64,000 bases of DNA from Pollutibacter soli. GTDB lineage: Bacteria > Bacteroidota > Bacteroidia > Chitinophagales > Chitinophagaceae. A program made the translations under genes and the position numbers. Under the pieces are notes generated by a model. It was not told the DNA's origin and searched no databases. It worked only from the letters and a program-made list of their open reading frames with translations. Shown piece after piece: positions 1-9,503 of this stretch (its first letter is position 1; each line of letters starts with the position of its first letter). Location: the NCBI GenBank assembly GCA_029269725.1, contig JARJHS010000001.1, positions 372,001 through 436,000 of the forward strand, written 5' to 3'.

Positions 1-1907
1 CCATCAAGTACCGGTGGAAGTGACCGCCTGTAACCTTCCGCAACTGCGAGTTGATAACTTTTTCCTTTGGTAAGCTCATCCTTGATTCTTTCAAAAATGA
101 TGACGTTGGTGTCAACCGCCATCCCGATCGTTAGTACAAGGCCTGCGATACCGGGAGCTGTTAATGTTGCACCCAGCGCACTCAACACACCGACGGTGAA
201 GAGGAGGTTTAACACCAGGGATATATTTGCAACCCAACCACTGGTATTATAATACACCAGCATCAGGATAAAGATCACAAAGAATGAAATGATGAAGGCC
301 ATGCTTCCTCCTTTCACAGCGGCAGCACCAAGCGTTGGTCCTACCACCTGTTCCTGAACAATTTTCGCAGGAGCAGGAAGTTTACCGGACTGAAGAATGT
401 TTGCCAGATCCTGTGCTTCCTGGATCGTGAAGCTTCCACTGATTTCAGAAGTACCGGATGTGATCGGGTTGATTACGTTTGGAGCTGAATAAACCAGGTT
501 ATCAAGAACGATCGCGATTGGTTTGCCAACGTTCTCCGTTGTCATTTCACCCCAGATGCGCTCACCCTGCTTCGTCATCAGCATTTTGATAGAAGGTCTT
601 CCTTTATCATCATAATCCTGTGATGCCTGCTGAACTCCATCACCCTCGAGTCTTGCTTTTGCAGAACCCTCAGGCATTTTCAATGCGTATACAGTAACAA
701 CATCCGATTTTACACCTTTATCATTTTTCTCTGCAACGCCATAAACGAATTTCACATTGGAAGGAAACTGGTTGCGTACTGCATCAATACTCATGTAACT
801 GTTGAAAGTTGCAGTATCGCGTGCAGCAATGAAACCTAAATATGGAGCAAAAGAAAGTTGACCATTGGGTCCCTGCTGCGGAGGAACCGGCTGAAATATT
901 CTGAAGAAAGAATATGCATTCTGAGCAGAAGCTGCGGTTGTATCAGCAGCAGATTTTGAAGTATCTTTTTTAGCAAGGTCGTTAATAGTCAGAGTTTTGG
1001 TTGTATCCTCATCCACTGCCGGAGCCGCAGGTGCGTTAACCACGGGCTTTGCTGCAGTGTCTACAACTTTCTTTACACCGCTATAATAATCCTGCAATGC
1101 TTTTTCTGCATCTGTAAAAGGTTTGTCAAGTTCACCAAGATTGTATACTTCGCTGAACTGAAGATTTGCTGTCGCCTGTAAATATTTTCTTACACGCTCA
1201 GGATCATCTTTTACACCAGGAAGTTCAACGGTGATGATACCTTTATTTTTATCGAGCTGGATATTTGGCTGAGCAACACCGAATTGGTCGATCCTTTTCA
1301 GCAACACGTTATAGGTATTGCTGATTGCGCCTTCCGCTGATGCACGGAGTTTGGTTATTACTGAGTTGTCATTGTCTTCAATCTTAATATTACGCTGACC
1401 CGTACCTGCAAATATGGAAGCGAGTCTTGCAGTAGGATTTTGTTCTTTATATGCCTGTGCAAACAACGTGATAAAGTCTGCATCGCTGTTGGCTTTGCGT
1501 TGGTCTGCAGTAGCGAGGGCTTTGTTTAACCCCGGATCCTTCGCGTTGTTTGAAAGTGAGCGAAGCATGTCTTCAAGTTCAACTTCGAGGGTAACACTCA
1601 TACCACCCTGGAGGTCAAGACCGAGATTCAGTTCCTGTTCTTTGGCTTTCTGATAGCTGATCGCGCCAGTGGTACCATAGGTAACAGTTTCTTCGCGTGT
1701 GCTATCCAGTAAGCGCTTCAGGCGTCTTTTGTATTCGGTATCTTTTTCTTCGGCAGTTGCTGTGGCATAATTGGAATTGACAAATGCCTTAGCCTTGCCT
1801 TCCATTTTTTTCTCATGGCTTCTAACGACCCATGTAAAATGTAACTGATAAAGGGAAATCAGTATCAGAGCAGCGGCAAAAAACCGAACCAAACCTTTGA
1901 ATTGCAT
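1..1907 (-). CDS. secD: Protein translocase subunit SecD (probably the N-terminal half of a SecDF fusion), truncated by the window edge
   Basis: The reading frame stays open from an ATG at 1907 to base 1, so about 635 residues are visible and the C-terminus is missing. Residues about 8-25 form the first membrane segment. The SecD motif GLDLQGG follows near residue 98, then a long periplasmic domain, then a block of membrane segments containing AVDTNVIIFERI, the diagnostic SecD/SecF membrane motif. SecD works with SecYEG and uses the proton-motive force to pull proteins through the inner membrane. In Bacteroidota SecD and SecF are usually fused, so the rest is expected to continue leftwards. 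A TATCTTTG element lies about 67 bases before the start. An Ala/Pro/Thr-rich insert sits in the periplasmic part. Identity is secure; the fusion is inference. Confidence 0.95.
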   Translation of the reverse strand, partial: MQFKGLVRFFAAALILISLYQLHFTWVVRSHEKKMEGKAKAFVNSNYATATAEEKDTEYKRRLKRLLDSTREETVTYGTTGAISYQKAKEQELNLGLDLQGGMSVTLEVELEDMLRSLSNNAKDPGLNKALATADQRKANSDADFITLFAQAYKEQNPTARLASIFAGTGQRNIKIEDNDNSVITKLRASAEGAISNTYNVLLKRIDQFGVAQPNIQLDKNKGIITVELPGVKDDPERVRKYLQATANLQFSEVYNLGELDKPFTDAEKALQDYYSGVKKVVDTAAKPVVNAPAAPAVDEDTTKTLTINDLAKKDTSKSAADTTAASAQNAYSFFRIFQPVPPQQGPNGQLSFAPYLGFIAARDTATFNSYMSIDAVRNQFPSNVKFVYGVAEKNDKGVKSDVVTVYALKMPEGSAKARLEGDGVQQASQDYDDKGRPSIKMLMTKQGERIWGEMTTENVGKPIAIVLDNLVYSAPNVINPITSGTSEISGSFTIQEAQDLANILQSGKLPAPAKIVQEQVVGPTLGAAAVKGGSMAFIISFFVIFILMLVYYNTSGWVANISLVLNLLFTVGVLSALGATLTAPGIAGLVLTIGMAVDTNVIIFERIKDELTKGKSYQLAVAEGYRRSLPPVLD

Positions 1908-1973
1908 ACAATATCGGGTTTACACTTTTTTGATTATTCCTGCCATCACGTCGATTTTTTTTGGCAAGGCGGG

Positions 1974-1981
1974 CAAAGATA
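1974..1981 (-). promoter_or_regulatory. Putative Bacteroidota -7 element of secD
   Basis: On the minus strand the sequence reads TATCTTTG, an exact match to the Bacteroidetes consensus TAnnTTTG. It lies about 66 bases upstream of the secD start codon. I find no TTG -33 box at the usual 19-21 base spacing, so only the -7 element is supported. Confidence 0.45.
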
Positions 1982-2107
1982 GGGTTTTTTCAGGCTGAAA
2001 ATCAGAATTCCTGCCTATCATTTTATTGTACAAAGTGAGGCTTTTTTTGGCTGAAACAGATGCATTATTTCCTGAATTTAAATGAATTAACAACCTCGGT
2101 AGATACA

Positions 2108-2169
2108 ACCTGGGAGGTTTAAGACCTGCCAGGTTTTAAAAACCTGGCAGGTCTTAAACCTGCGAGGTG
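2108..2169. repeat. ACCTnnnAGGT-type repeat array with a 22-bp perfect inverted repeat
   Basis: Four imperfect units of the form ACCTnnnAGGT lie in tandem, 16-18 bases apart. The central part, 2116-2137 and 2139-2160, is a perfect 22-base inverted repeat with a one-base centre. It sits between the divergent secD and aminotransferase genes. The same unit type recurs at 51268-51504, so this is an interspersed family. There is no T-run, so it is not a classical terminator. Confidence 0.85.
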
Positions 2170-2185
2170 TATCCGTATTATTAAC

Positions 2186-2193
2186 TACATTTG
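2186..2193 (+). promoter_or_regulatory. Putative -7 element of the aminotransferase gene
   Basis: TACATTTG matches TAnnTTTG exactly and lies 33 bases upstream of the ATG at 2227, giving a short leader. No clear TTG -33 box is present at the right spacing. The ACCTnnnAGGT repeat array ends just upstream. Confidence 0.5.
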
Positions 2194-2226
2194 CACGCTT
2201 TTATTAAAAACGTTAAAAACCATACA

Positions 2227-3417
2227 ATGAAACTGTCTAGCAGGTTGGAATTATTCAATGAGCCGGAAACACTCAAAATGGCAAAACTGGGGCGTGAACT
2301 CCGTGCCAAAGGTGTGGACGTAATTGACCTGTCACTCGGAGAACCCGACTTTGATACCCCTGAGCACATTAAAACCTCCCTGAAAGACGCAATTGATGCC
2401 AACTGGAGCCACTATCCGCCTGTAGCAGGCTATCCTGAACTGCGCCAGGCAATTTGCGATAAGCTGAAACGCGATAACAACCTCGATTATAAACCTGAAA
2501 ATATCATTGTTTCCAATGGTGCAAAACAGAGCCTTGCCAATGTGGTAATGGCTATTGTGGATAAAGGTGATGAGGTCGTAATTCCGACTCCATATTGGGT
2601 TACTTATTCTGAAATTGTAAAACTCTGCGAAGGGAAAGTCAAGCTTATCCGTTCATCTGCAGAAAACAAATACAAACTGAACGCGGATGAGCTGGAAAAA
2701 GCAATTACTCCTGCCACTAAACTCTTCATCTTTTCTTCTCCCTGCAATCCCAGCGGATCTGTTTATACAAAGGAGGAATTGAAGTCCATGGCTGATGTGT
2801 TCCGTAAGCATCCGCAGGTATTCATTCTTTCTGATGAGATCTATGAATACATCAACTTCGTAGGTGCGCATGAAAGCATCGCCCAGTTTGAAGATCTGAA
2901 AGACAGGATTATCGTTTTGAACGGCCTTAGTAAAGGCTACGCGATGACGGGCTATCGCCTCGGGTACATTGCTGCCCATCCTGATGTGGTTAAAGCCTGT
3001 GAAAAATTGCAGGGACAGTTCACCAGCGGAGTAAATGCCGTGACACAACGTGGTGCTATTACAGCGTTGCTCGGTGATATGAAACCCACTTACGACATGA
3101 ATACCGAATTCACCCGCCGAAGAGCAAGAATGCTTCAACTCTTAGGTGAATTACCCGGTGTTACCATCGCAGAACCAGACGGCGCATTTTATGTGTTCCC
3201 TGTAATCAGCAAATATTTCGGTAAATCCGACGGAACAAATACAATCAACGATGCAGATGACCTCTGCATGTACTTACTGAACAATGCGCATGTATCGACA
3301 GTAACAGGTCGTGCATTTGGTGAACCTTTATGCATCCGTATTTCTTTTGCTAACAGCATGGAGAAAATCGAAAAAGCAATGGCGAGGATTAAGGATGCGC
3401 TGGCGAAGCTGAAGTAA
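2227..3417 (+). CDS. aspC: Class I PLP-dependent aminotransferase (aspartate aminotransferase type Ib)
   Basis: The protein is 396 residues, the usual length for subgroup Ib aspartate aminotransferases. It shows the family order: N-terminal LSLGEPDFDTPEH, the SNGAKQ cofactor-phosphate segment, SPCNPSG, SDEIYEYI, and the PLP-lysine motif LNGLSKGYAMTGYRLGY. It should transfer the amino group between aspartate (or related amino acids) and 2-oxoglutarate in the cytoplasm. I start at the ATG at 2227 because homologues begin with KLSSRLE-like sequence and a -7 promoter lies 33 bases upstream; an in-frame start at 2191 would lie inside that promoter. Exact substrate range cannot be read from sequence. 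It is convergent with the CPBP gene, and the gap carries heptad repeats. Confidence 0.9.
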   Translation: MKLSSRLELFNEPETLKMAKLGRELRAKGVDVIDLSLGEPDFDTPEHIKTSLKDAIDANWSHYPPVAGYPELRQAICDKLKRDNNLDYKPENIIVSNGAKQSLANVVMAIVDKGDEVVIPTPYWVTYSEIVKLCEGKVKLIRSSAENKYKLNADELEKAITPATKLFIFSSPCNPSGSVYTKEELKSMADVFRKHPQVFILSDEIYEYINFVGAHESIAQFEDLKDRIIVLNGLSKGYAMTGYRLGYIAAHPDVVKACEKLQGQFTSGVNAVTQRGAITALLGDMKPTYDMNTEFTRRRARMLQLLGELPGVTIAEPDGAFYVFPVISKYFGKSDGTNTINDADDLCMYLLNNAHVSTVTGRAFGEPLCIRISFANSMEKIEKAMARIKDALAKLK

Positions 3418-3424
3418 GTTTTAT

Positions 3425-3480
3425 GTGATAAGTTGTGAGTTAAATGTTTAACGTGTACCGTGAAACGTAGAACGCAGGCC
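3425..3480. repeat. Degenerate 7-nt tandem array (left arm of an inverted pair)
   Basis: Eight consecutive heptads can be read, for example GTGATAA, GTTTAAC, GTGAAAC and GTAGAAC, with G at each unit start. The array follows the stop of the aminotransferase gene. It is roughly complementary to the array at 3637-3678, which abuts the convergent CPBP gene. Confidence 0.75.
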
Positions 3481-3636
3481 GTCGAGAGTTGCAACTCCTC
3501 CCGTTTTAGAAAAAATTCTTTCAATAGGTAATAAATAAAATTAGGTTGATATTGAGTATGATTGCTCGGTGTCAACCTTTTTTATCTTGCGGAACTATAA
3601 AGTAGTTTTTAAAATAAAAGTATCGCGAGCATAGGC

Positions 3637-3678
3637 TAACGTTTAACATTAAACGTTTAACGTTACACGTTTTACGTT
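3637..3678. repeat. Degenerate 7-nt tandem array (right arm of an inverted pair)
   Basis: Six heptads of the type TAACGTT / AAACGTT / TTACGTT run without interruption up to the stop codon of the CPBP gene. A TCGCGAG motif precedes the array, as it does at the similar array at 39841-39875. Confidence 0.8.
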
Positions 3679-4409
3679 CAACCCTCAGTCTCCATCTTTC
3701 TCAGGAACCGCATTGCCACAAAACCTCCGGTGAGATCAATCAGGAAATGAATGATCATTACGATGATCAAAGATTCTGTCAGGATAAAAATTATTCCTAG
3801 AAGAAGACTTAATAAAAAAATCTTGATCATAGCATGCCAGCCCTGGTAATAGTGGGCGAGACTGAATAGAAATGCAGGTGCGACAGCGGCCAGTATCGGA
3901 AGACCATTACTGAAATTATATTTCGGCAAAAAATATGTTACCATGTATCCCCGGTACATAATTTCTTCAAAAACACCTGCGCAGATACAAAGAAGAATAT
4001 AGGCAGGGAGCTCGCGCTTGTGGTGGGGTAGGAAGGGCGTACCTGCATCAGCGGCCGCAGCGGCTTCAGGATCATTTTTCGCTTGTTTTATCGAATAAAT
4101 AATATCAATTACATAGGCAATTCCAAGTACGAAACCAAGTAATACCCCCCAGGTAAATTTGCTACCGGTAACCGGTAACCTAAATCCGAGCGCTTCAAAT
4201 GGTCGATGGTATAACCACCAGGTGACCAGGATTACTGAAGCTGCCAGGCCCAGGAAAACACTATTGGCGAGATAGAACCGTCTGCGGAGATTTTCAGTAA
4301 AAATAATATTATCAAAATTCTCACGTCCCTTTACACCAGAAAAGAACGGAATGATAACCCCGTACAGAAAAATTAAAATATGGTCAGTGATTACAGGAAA
4401 ATTATCCAT
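3678..4409 (-). CDS. CPBP-family intramembrane (CAAX-type) metalloprotease
   Basis: The protein is 243 residues and strongly hydrophobic, with about seven membrane segments. The three CPBP/Abi catalytic motifs are present in order: EEIMYRGY (EExxxR), FSLAHYYQGW (FxxxH) and HFLIDLTGG (HxxxD). Members cleave prenylated or other membrane substrates; in bacteria the substrate is usually unknown, and some act in bacteriocin self-immunity or protein sorting. The start overlaps the 3' end of coaE by 8 bases, so it is probably translated from the same message as the last gene of the nusB-yajC-coaE cluster. Confidence 0.85.
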   Translation of the reverse strand: MDNFPVITDHILIFLYGVIIPFFSGVKGRENFDNIIFTENLRRRFYLANSVFLGLAASVILVTWWLYHRPFEALGFRLPVTGSKFTWGVLLGFVLGIAYVIDIIYSIKQAKNDPEAAAAADAGTPFLPHHKRELPAYILLCICAGVFEEIMYRGYMVTYFLPKYNFSNGLPILAAVAPAFLFSLAHYYQGWHAMIKIFLLSLLLGIIFILTESLIIVMIIHFLIDLTGGFVAMRFLRKMETEG

Positions 4410-5004
4410 GACTGGTTTTCTGTGCCGACAACGCCAGCAATGAAGAGTGTACTGCCATTACCTGTGGTATCAGCAATCTTGTTTCATCGTTCAGGATCAC
4501 AAAATCACACAGTGCCATTTTCTTTTCTTCATTCATTTGGTTGGCCATTCTATCGCGCACCTTTTGTTCTGTAACATTATCTCTTTCCATCACTCTTTTT
4601 ATTCTCATCGCCTCGGGTGCAAAAACACCAATGACTTTGTCGACCCCCGAATTTGAGCCGCTTTCGAACATGATCGCAGCTTCTTTTAATACATATGAAG
4701 AATTCTGTTGCAAAAACCATTCTTCGGCAGCGCGGATTGTCGCAGGGTGTACAATGGCATTTAGTTTTTTCAGGTTTTCAGCATTATCAAAAACCTGGGC
4801 TGCGAGGTATTTTCTATCCAGTATTCCCTGGGGATAAGTCTGGTCGCCAAACAAATCAATAATTTCCTTTCTAACAGGATCTTCCTGCATCAGTTTTTTT
4901 GCAGACTCATCTGCGTAGTACACAGGTATTCCCAGAACATTGAAAATGCCCGCCACCGTTGACTTCCCGGACCCGATACCTCCTGTAATTCCTACTCTCA
5001 GCAA
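4402..5004 (-). CDS. coaE: Dephospho-CoA kinase
   Basis: CoaE phosphorylates dephospho-CoA at the 3' hydroxyl, the last step of coenzyme A synthesis. The P-loop GITGGIGSGKST opens the protein, followed by YYADESAKKLM and the IVHPATI lid region, all typical of CoaE. The open frame extends to a TTG at 5046, but that codon lies inside a strong terminator hairpin (5023-5060). I therefore place the start at the TTG at 5004, which gives 200 residues beginning LRVGITGG, the family's usual length. An AGGAG sequence lies 12 bases upstream of that codon. The downstream CPBP gene overlaps by 8 bases. Function is secure; the start is inference. Confidence 0.9.
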   Translation of the reverse strand: MLRVGITGGIGSGKSTVAGIFNVLGIPVYYADESAKKLMQEDPVRKEIIDLFGDQTYPQGILDRKYLAAQVFDNAENLKKLNAIVHPATIRAAEEWFLQQNSSYVLKEAAIMFESGSNSGVDKVIGVFAPEAMRIKRVMERDNVTEQKVRDRMANQMNEEKKMALCDFVILNDETRLLIPQVMAVHSSLLALSAQKTSHG

Positions 5005-5022
5005 TTGGATGATTTTCTCCTG

Positions 5023-5060
5023 AAAAAAAATTCCGGATTTAATCAAGATAAATCCGGAAT
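5023..5060 (-). terminator. Rho-independent terminator after yajC
   Basis: On the minus strand a 12-base-pair perfect stem (arms 5030-5041 and 5049-5060, loop of 7) is followed by eight T residues (5030-5023). It lies 27 bases past the yajC stop. It overlaps the longest possible coaE reading frame, which argues that coaE starts downstream of it. Confidence 0.85.
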
Positions 5061-5086
5061 AGTGATCAATGCAGAAAAAGTTGTAT

Positions 5087-5428
5087 CTATTTTGTTGCAG
5101 TCGCAGCTGGAGCGGCAGCTTTATTCAATTGGTTACTCCATTCCATGCTGATTGCGCTTTTTTCGATCTTGAGATAACTTCCAGGGCTCACTTCGATATC
5201 GATTGTTCCATCATCATTTACTTTATTCACACGGCCATGGATACCTGCAATAGTTACAATTTTGGTCCCTTTTTCAAGACCTTCCTGGAACTTCTTCGCA
5301 TTTTTTGCTTTCTGCGCCTGCGGACGAATCATGAAAAAATAAAATACCAGGATCATACCACCCAGCAAAACCAATTGCATCATTCCCGCATTGGGCGCTG
5401 CCTGAAGTAAACTTGAAATTGAATACAT
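5087..5428 (-). CDS. yajC: Sec translocon accessory subunit YajC
   Basis: The protein is 113 residues with one N-terminal membrane segment (about 17-36) followed by the YajC signature FYFFMIRPQAQKAKNAKKFQ. A small cytoplasmic domain contains GTKIVTIAGIHGRVNKV. YajC associates with SecDF and the holotranslocon, and also with multidrug exporters. It sits 57 bases after the DUF1573 gene and is followed by a strong terminator. secD itself lies about 3 kb away, divergent rather than in the same operon. Confidence 0.95.
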   Translation of the reverse strand: MYSISSLLQAAPNAGMMQLVLLGGMILVFYFFMIRPQAQKAKNAKKFQEGLEKGTKIVTIAGIHGRVNKVNDDGTIDIEVSPGSYLKIEKSAISMEWSNQLNKAAAPAATATK

Positions 5429-5485
5429 GTTATAGTTGTTTATTGTACTTGTTAGTTTGCATTCGCTGATGTGACAGTTATTTAA

Positions 5486-5944
5486 TTACTGTATTACATC
5501 AACATCAAATAGGAGCGATGTTACTTCACCGGGTGTATTGGTGTGCACAGTGATCGTTTTATGATTTGAGCCAATCCTTCCCGTGCTGTTGAATTCCGCT
5601 TTAATTACTCCTTCCTCACCTGGCGCAATCGGTCTTTCCGGCTTTTCCGCCACTGTACATCCGCAGGAAACCACAACATTACTAACTACAAGTTGTTTGT
5701 CGCCTGTATTTTTGAACCGGTAAGCGATCTGAACTTTCTCTCCTGATTTTACAGATCCCATATGCTTGATGGAGTCCAGCCATTGAATTGTCGTTAATGC
5801 TTTTGTTCCTTCAGTTGCTGTGATATTTTCTTTTGCCGGCAACACTGGTATAGTAGCTGCCTGAACATCACCACTGGGCTTGCGGAGTACAAGAAATAAT
5901 GCTACCACAAGAAATACAACGAATACTGAAACTGCTGCTTTCAT
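5486..5944 (-). CDS. DUF1573 domain protein with a membrane anchor or signal
   Basis: The protein is 152 residues. Residues about 4-22 are a hydrophobic segment (signal anchor or signal peptide); the remainder is a single immunoglobulin-like DUF1573 domain. The characteristic core YRFKNTGDKQLVV, then VVSCGCTVAE, then GEEGVIKAEFNSTG is present. DUF1573 proteins are abundant in Bacteroidota; their molecular role is not established. The gene lies between nusB and yajC with short gaps of 32 and 57 bases, so co-transcription is likely. Confidence 0.85.
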   Translation of the reverse strand: MKAAVSVFVVFLVVALFLVLRKPSGDVQAATIPVLPAKENITATEGTKALTTIQWLDSIKHMGSVKSGEKVQIAYRFKNTGDKQLVVSNVVVSCGCTVAEKPERPIAPGEEGVIKAEFNSTGRIGSNHKTITVHTNTPGEVTSLLFDVDVIQ

Positions 5945-5976
5945 GGCTTTAAATTATGGTCTGCAAAATTAAGAAA

Positions 5977-6906
5977 TCAGGATTGCTTTTTATAATCAAC
6001 TTTTACCAGCTTTCCGTCTGTATCCAGTTCTTTATGAATATTATCGAGGATACCATTGACAAACTGTCCGCTCTGTGGAGTACTGTATTCTTTTGCCAGG
6101 TCAATGTATTCGTTGATGGTTACTTTGGTGGGAATGGTCTCAAAATATAGCAATTCAGCCACACCCATCCGCATAAGTATCATATCCAGTACAGCAATAC
6201 GCTCAGAATCCCAGTTTTTAAGTCTGGGCTTGATCAGGTCCATACAACCTGTTTTTTTCTCTATCGCGGTTTTCAGGAGATCACGTCCGAATTTCAGTTT
6301 TTCCGGACTGATGAGTTGTGTGAAATCATAGCTGGATGGCTTCTGAAAAAGGCCACTCATCATCTGCTGAATCATCTCAGCATCGTCGTCCCAGCCAATG
6401 AAATTTTCTTCCACCCAACTGATCACATCATCACTTGGGAGTATGAGGCTGTCAAATAAAAATTCTATGATTTTCTTCTCGTCCTTTTTATCGCGGGAAG
6501 CGATGCTGATATACTCTTTGTACTCGGGGGTTTCGGTAAACTGCTGATAGATTTTTTTTGTCAGCTCCGGGTTGTCGAATTTTTTAATATGAAGGTCCTC
6601 GATGGTTTTCTGAAAGCCTGGTGCCTCCATAATCTGCCATAGCAGCGAGTTTCCGGCGATCTTGGTATTTACTTCAAGATCCTGCTGACTCGGTAAATGT
6701 TTTGATGCTCTCTTCCTGGAATCGGTTTCAGCATAGCGGGTAACACTCGTGATAAAATAAACCAGGTAGCTGAATAACTGCCTTGTCTGATCAAATTGTG
6801 CATCGAGCATTTTCACCGATTTCTCCACTGGAATATCCTGCTCACTTGTCTCAATTCCATAGAGCGTCTGCATCACTTTAACCCTGATATTTCTTCTGCT
6901 GATCAT
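5977..6906 (-). CDS. nusB: Transcription antitermination factor NusB, long Bacteroidota form
   Basis: NusB binds boxA RNA with NusE (ribosomal protein S10) and supports rRNA antitermination. The 309-residue product is about twice the length of the E. coli protein. The N-terminus ISRRNIRVKVMQTLYGIE matches the family start, and the C-terminal part carries the NusB fold with WDSERIAVLDMILMRMGVAEL and TKVTINEYIDLAKEYS. The middle section is a lineage-specific insertion. I chose the ATG at 6906 because the family begins there and because a good promoter (6929-6960) lies just upstream; a longer in-frame start at 6960 would lie within that promoter. First gene of the nusB-DUF1573-yajC cluster. Confidence 0.93.
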   Translation of the reverse strand: MISRRNIRVKVMQTLYGIETSEQDIPVEKSVKMLDAQFDQTRQLFSYLVYFITSVTRYAETDSRKRASKHLPSQQDLEVNTKIAGNSLLWQIMEAPGFQKTIEDLHIKKFDNPELTKKIYQQFTETPEYKEYISIASRDKKDEKKIIEFLFDSLILPSDDVISWVEENFIGWDDDAEMIQQMMSGLFQKPSSYDFTQLISPEKLKFGRDLLKTAIEKKTGCMDLIKPRLKNWDSERIAVLDMILMRMGVAELLYFETIPTKVTINEYIDLAKEYSTPQSGQFVNGILDNIHKELDTDGKLVKVDYKKQS

Positions 6907-6928
6907 GATAAAGAACTGATTTGGCGCG

Positions 6929-6960
6929 CAAAGATAGGAGGCCGGGCTGATAAAAGGCAA
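6929..6960 (-). promoter_or_regulatory. Putative promoter of the nusB operon
   Basis: On the minus strand TTG (6960-6958) is followed after 21 bases by TATCTTTG (6936-6929), matching the Bacteroidetes -33 TTG and -7 TAnnTTTG layout. The -7 element ends 22 bases before the nusB ATG, leaving a short leader. Confidence 0.6.
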
Positions 6961-7190
6961 TAAAAAAAGGGTCTATGCAAATTTGACATAATCCTGGTAA
7001 AATCGAACTGCCAGCTTTAAAAATCCGCCGGATTTTTTTCTTTTTTCCTGTCAAGTTTTCCCGCCACCCCGGATTGGTCTGATTTTCGTTAGGAATTGCA
7101 CGCTTGTCGTACTCCATACCAATACACCTTGGATACACAGGTATTTTCAGTTTTGACTACTTCAACAAATTAAATTAAAAAAAACAAGCT

Positions 7191-7472
7191 ATGGCTAAGA
7201 AGTTAAGCATTACCCCTTTGCACGACAGGGTAATAGTGAAACCAGCTCCTGCTGAAGAAAAAACTGCAGGTGGAATTATTATTCCGGACACTGCTAAAGA
7301 AAAACCCCAGCGCGGAACAGTAGTTGCTGCCGGCCCGGGTAAAAAAGATGAACCAATGTCTGTAAAAGCAGGTGATACTGTTTTATATGGCAAGTATTCC
7401 GGCACCGAGATCGCTATCGAAGGCCTGGATTATTTGATCATGAGAGAATCTGACATCCTGGCTGTCGTTTAA
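7191..7472 (+). CDS. groES: Co-chaperonin GroES (Cpn10)
   Basis: The 93-residue product forms the heptameric lid of the GroEL folding chamber. It has the family start [22 protein letters not shown], which includes the mobile loop that docks on GroEL, the [14 protein letters not shown] segment and the C-terminal [26 protein letters not shown]. It lies 52 bases upstream of groEL in the usual operon. I looked for a CIRCE operator (GCACTC/GAGTGC inverted repeat) upstream and found none, so HrcA control is not supported by this sequence. Confidence 0.97.
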   Translation: MAKKLSITPLHDRVIVKPAPAEEKTAGGIIIPDTAKEKPQRGTVVAAGPGKKDEPMSVKAGDTVLYGKYSGTEIAIEGLDYLIMRESDILAVV

Positions 7473-7518
7473 TCCAGCCACTACAATCATTGATTTTACA
7501 CTAACGCATTCTAAATAA

Positions 7519-9162
<1,644 letters not shown>

Positions 9163-9196
9163 AAAATACACTGCAACCTATTTGCAGAATGATATG

Positions 9197-9229
9197 GTCC
9201 CGTCGGTTTTCCGGCGGGACTTTTTTTTT
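9197..9229 (+). terminator. Rho-independent terminator of groES-groEL
   Basis: A GC-rich 10-base stem (9197-9206 with 9211-9220, TTTT loop, one G-T pair) is followed by nine T residues. It lies 35 bases after the groEL stop codon. Confidence 0.9.
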
Positions 9230-9441
9230 AAGTAAAAGGTAAACGGCAAAGAGAGGGAACAGAATACAATAACATCATCAGCAACGCAGCGCTTTATCTG
9301 CTGCCGGAAAAAAGAACGGAGTACCGGATATGGAATACGGGTATCGAAATCTTAACACAGAAAAATCAGGGAAATATCTTCAAAAATAATACGTCGTATC
9401 TGCTTACTGCTGCCCGTTGCTTGTTGCCCCGTGAATGGCTG

Positions 9442-9476
9442 TTCAACTTTAAACATTCAACTTTCAGCTTTGAACT
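9442..9476. repeat. Degenerate 7-nt tandem array
   Basis: Five heptads of the TTCAACT type (TTCAACT, TTAAACA, TTCAACT, TTCAGCT, TTGAACT) lie 27 bases upstream of the Rieske oxygenase gene. The rest of the 9230-9503 gap shows no gene or recognisable site. Confidence 0.75.
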
Positions 9477-9503
9477 AAAAAAGAAATATCTTGATAAAAA
9501 AAG

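Noticed and set aside
2653-3138. Open frame of 161 codons on the minus strand
   Set aside because: Antisense to the aminotransferase gene; no recognisable protein features.
7000-7190. CIRCE operator or heat-shock promoter upstream of groES
   Set aside because: I searched for the GCACTC inverted repeat and for an exact TAnnTTTG element near the gene and found neither.
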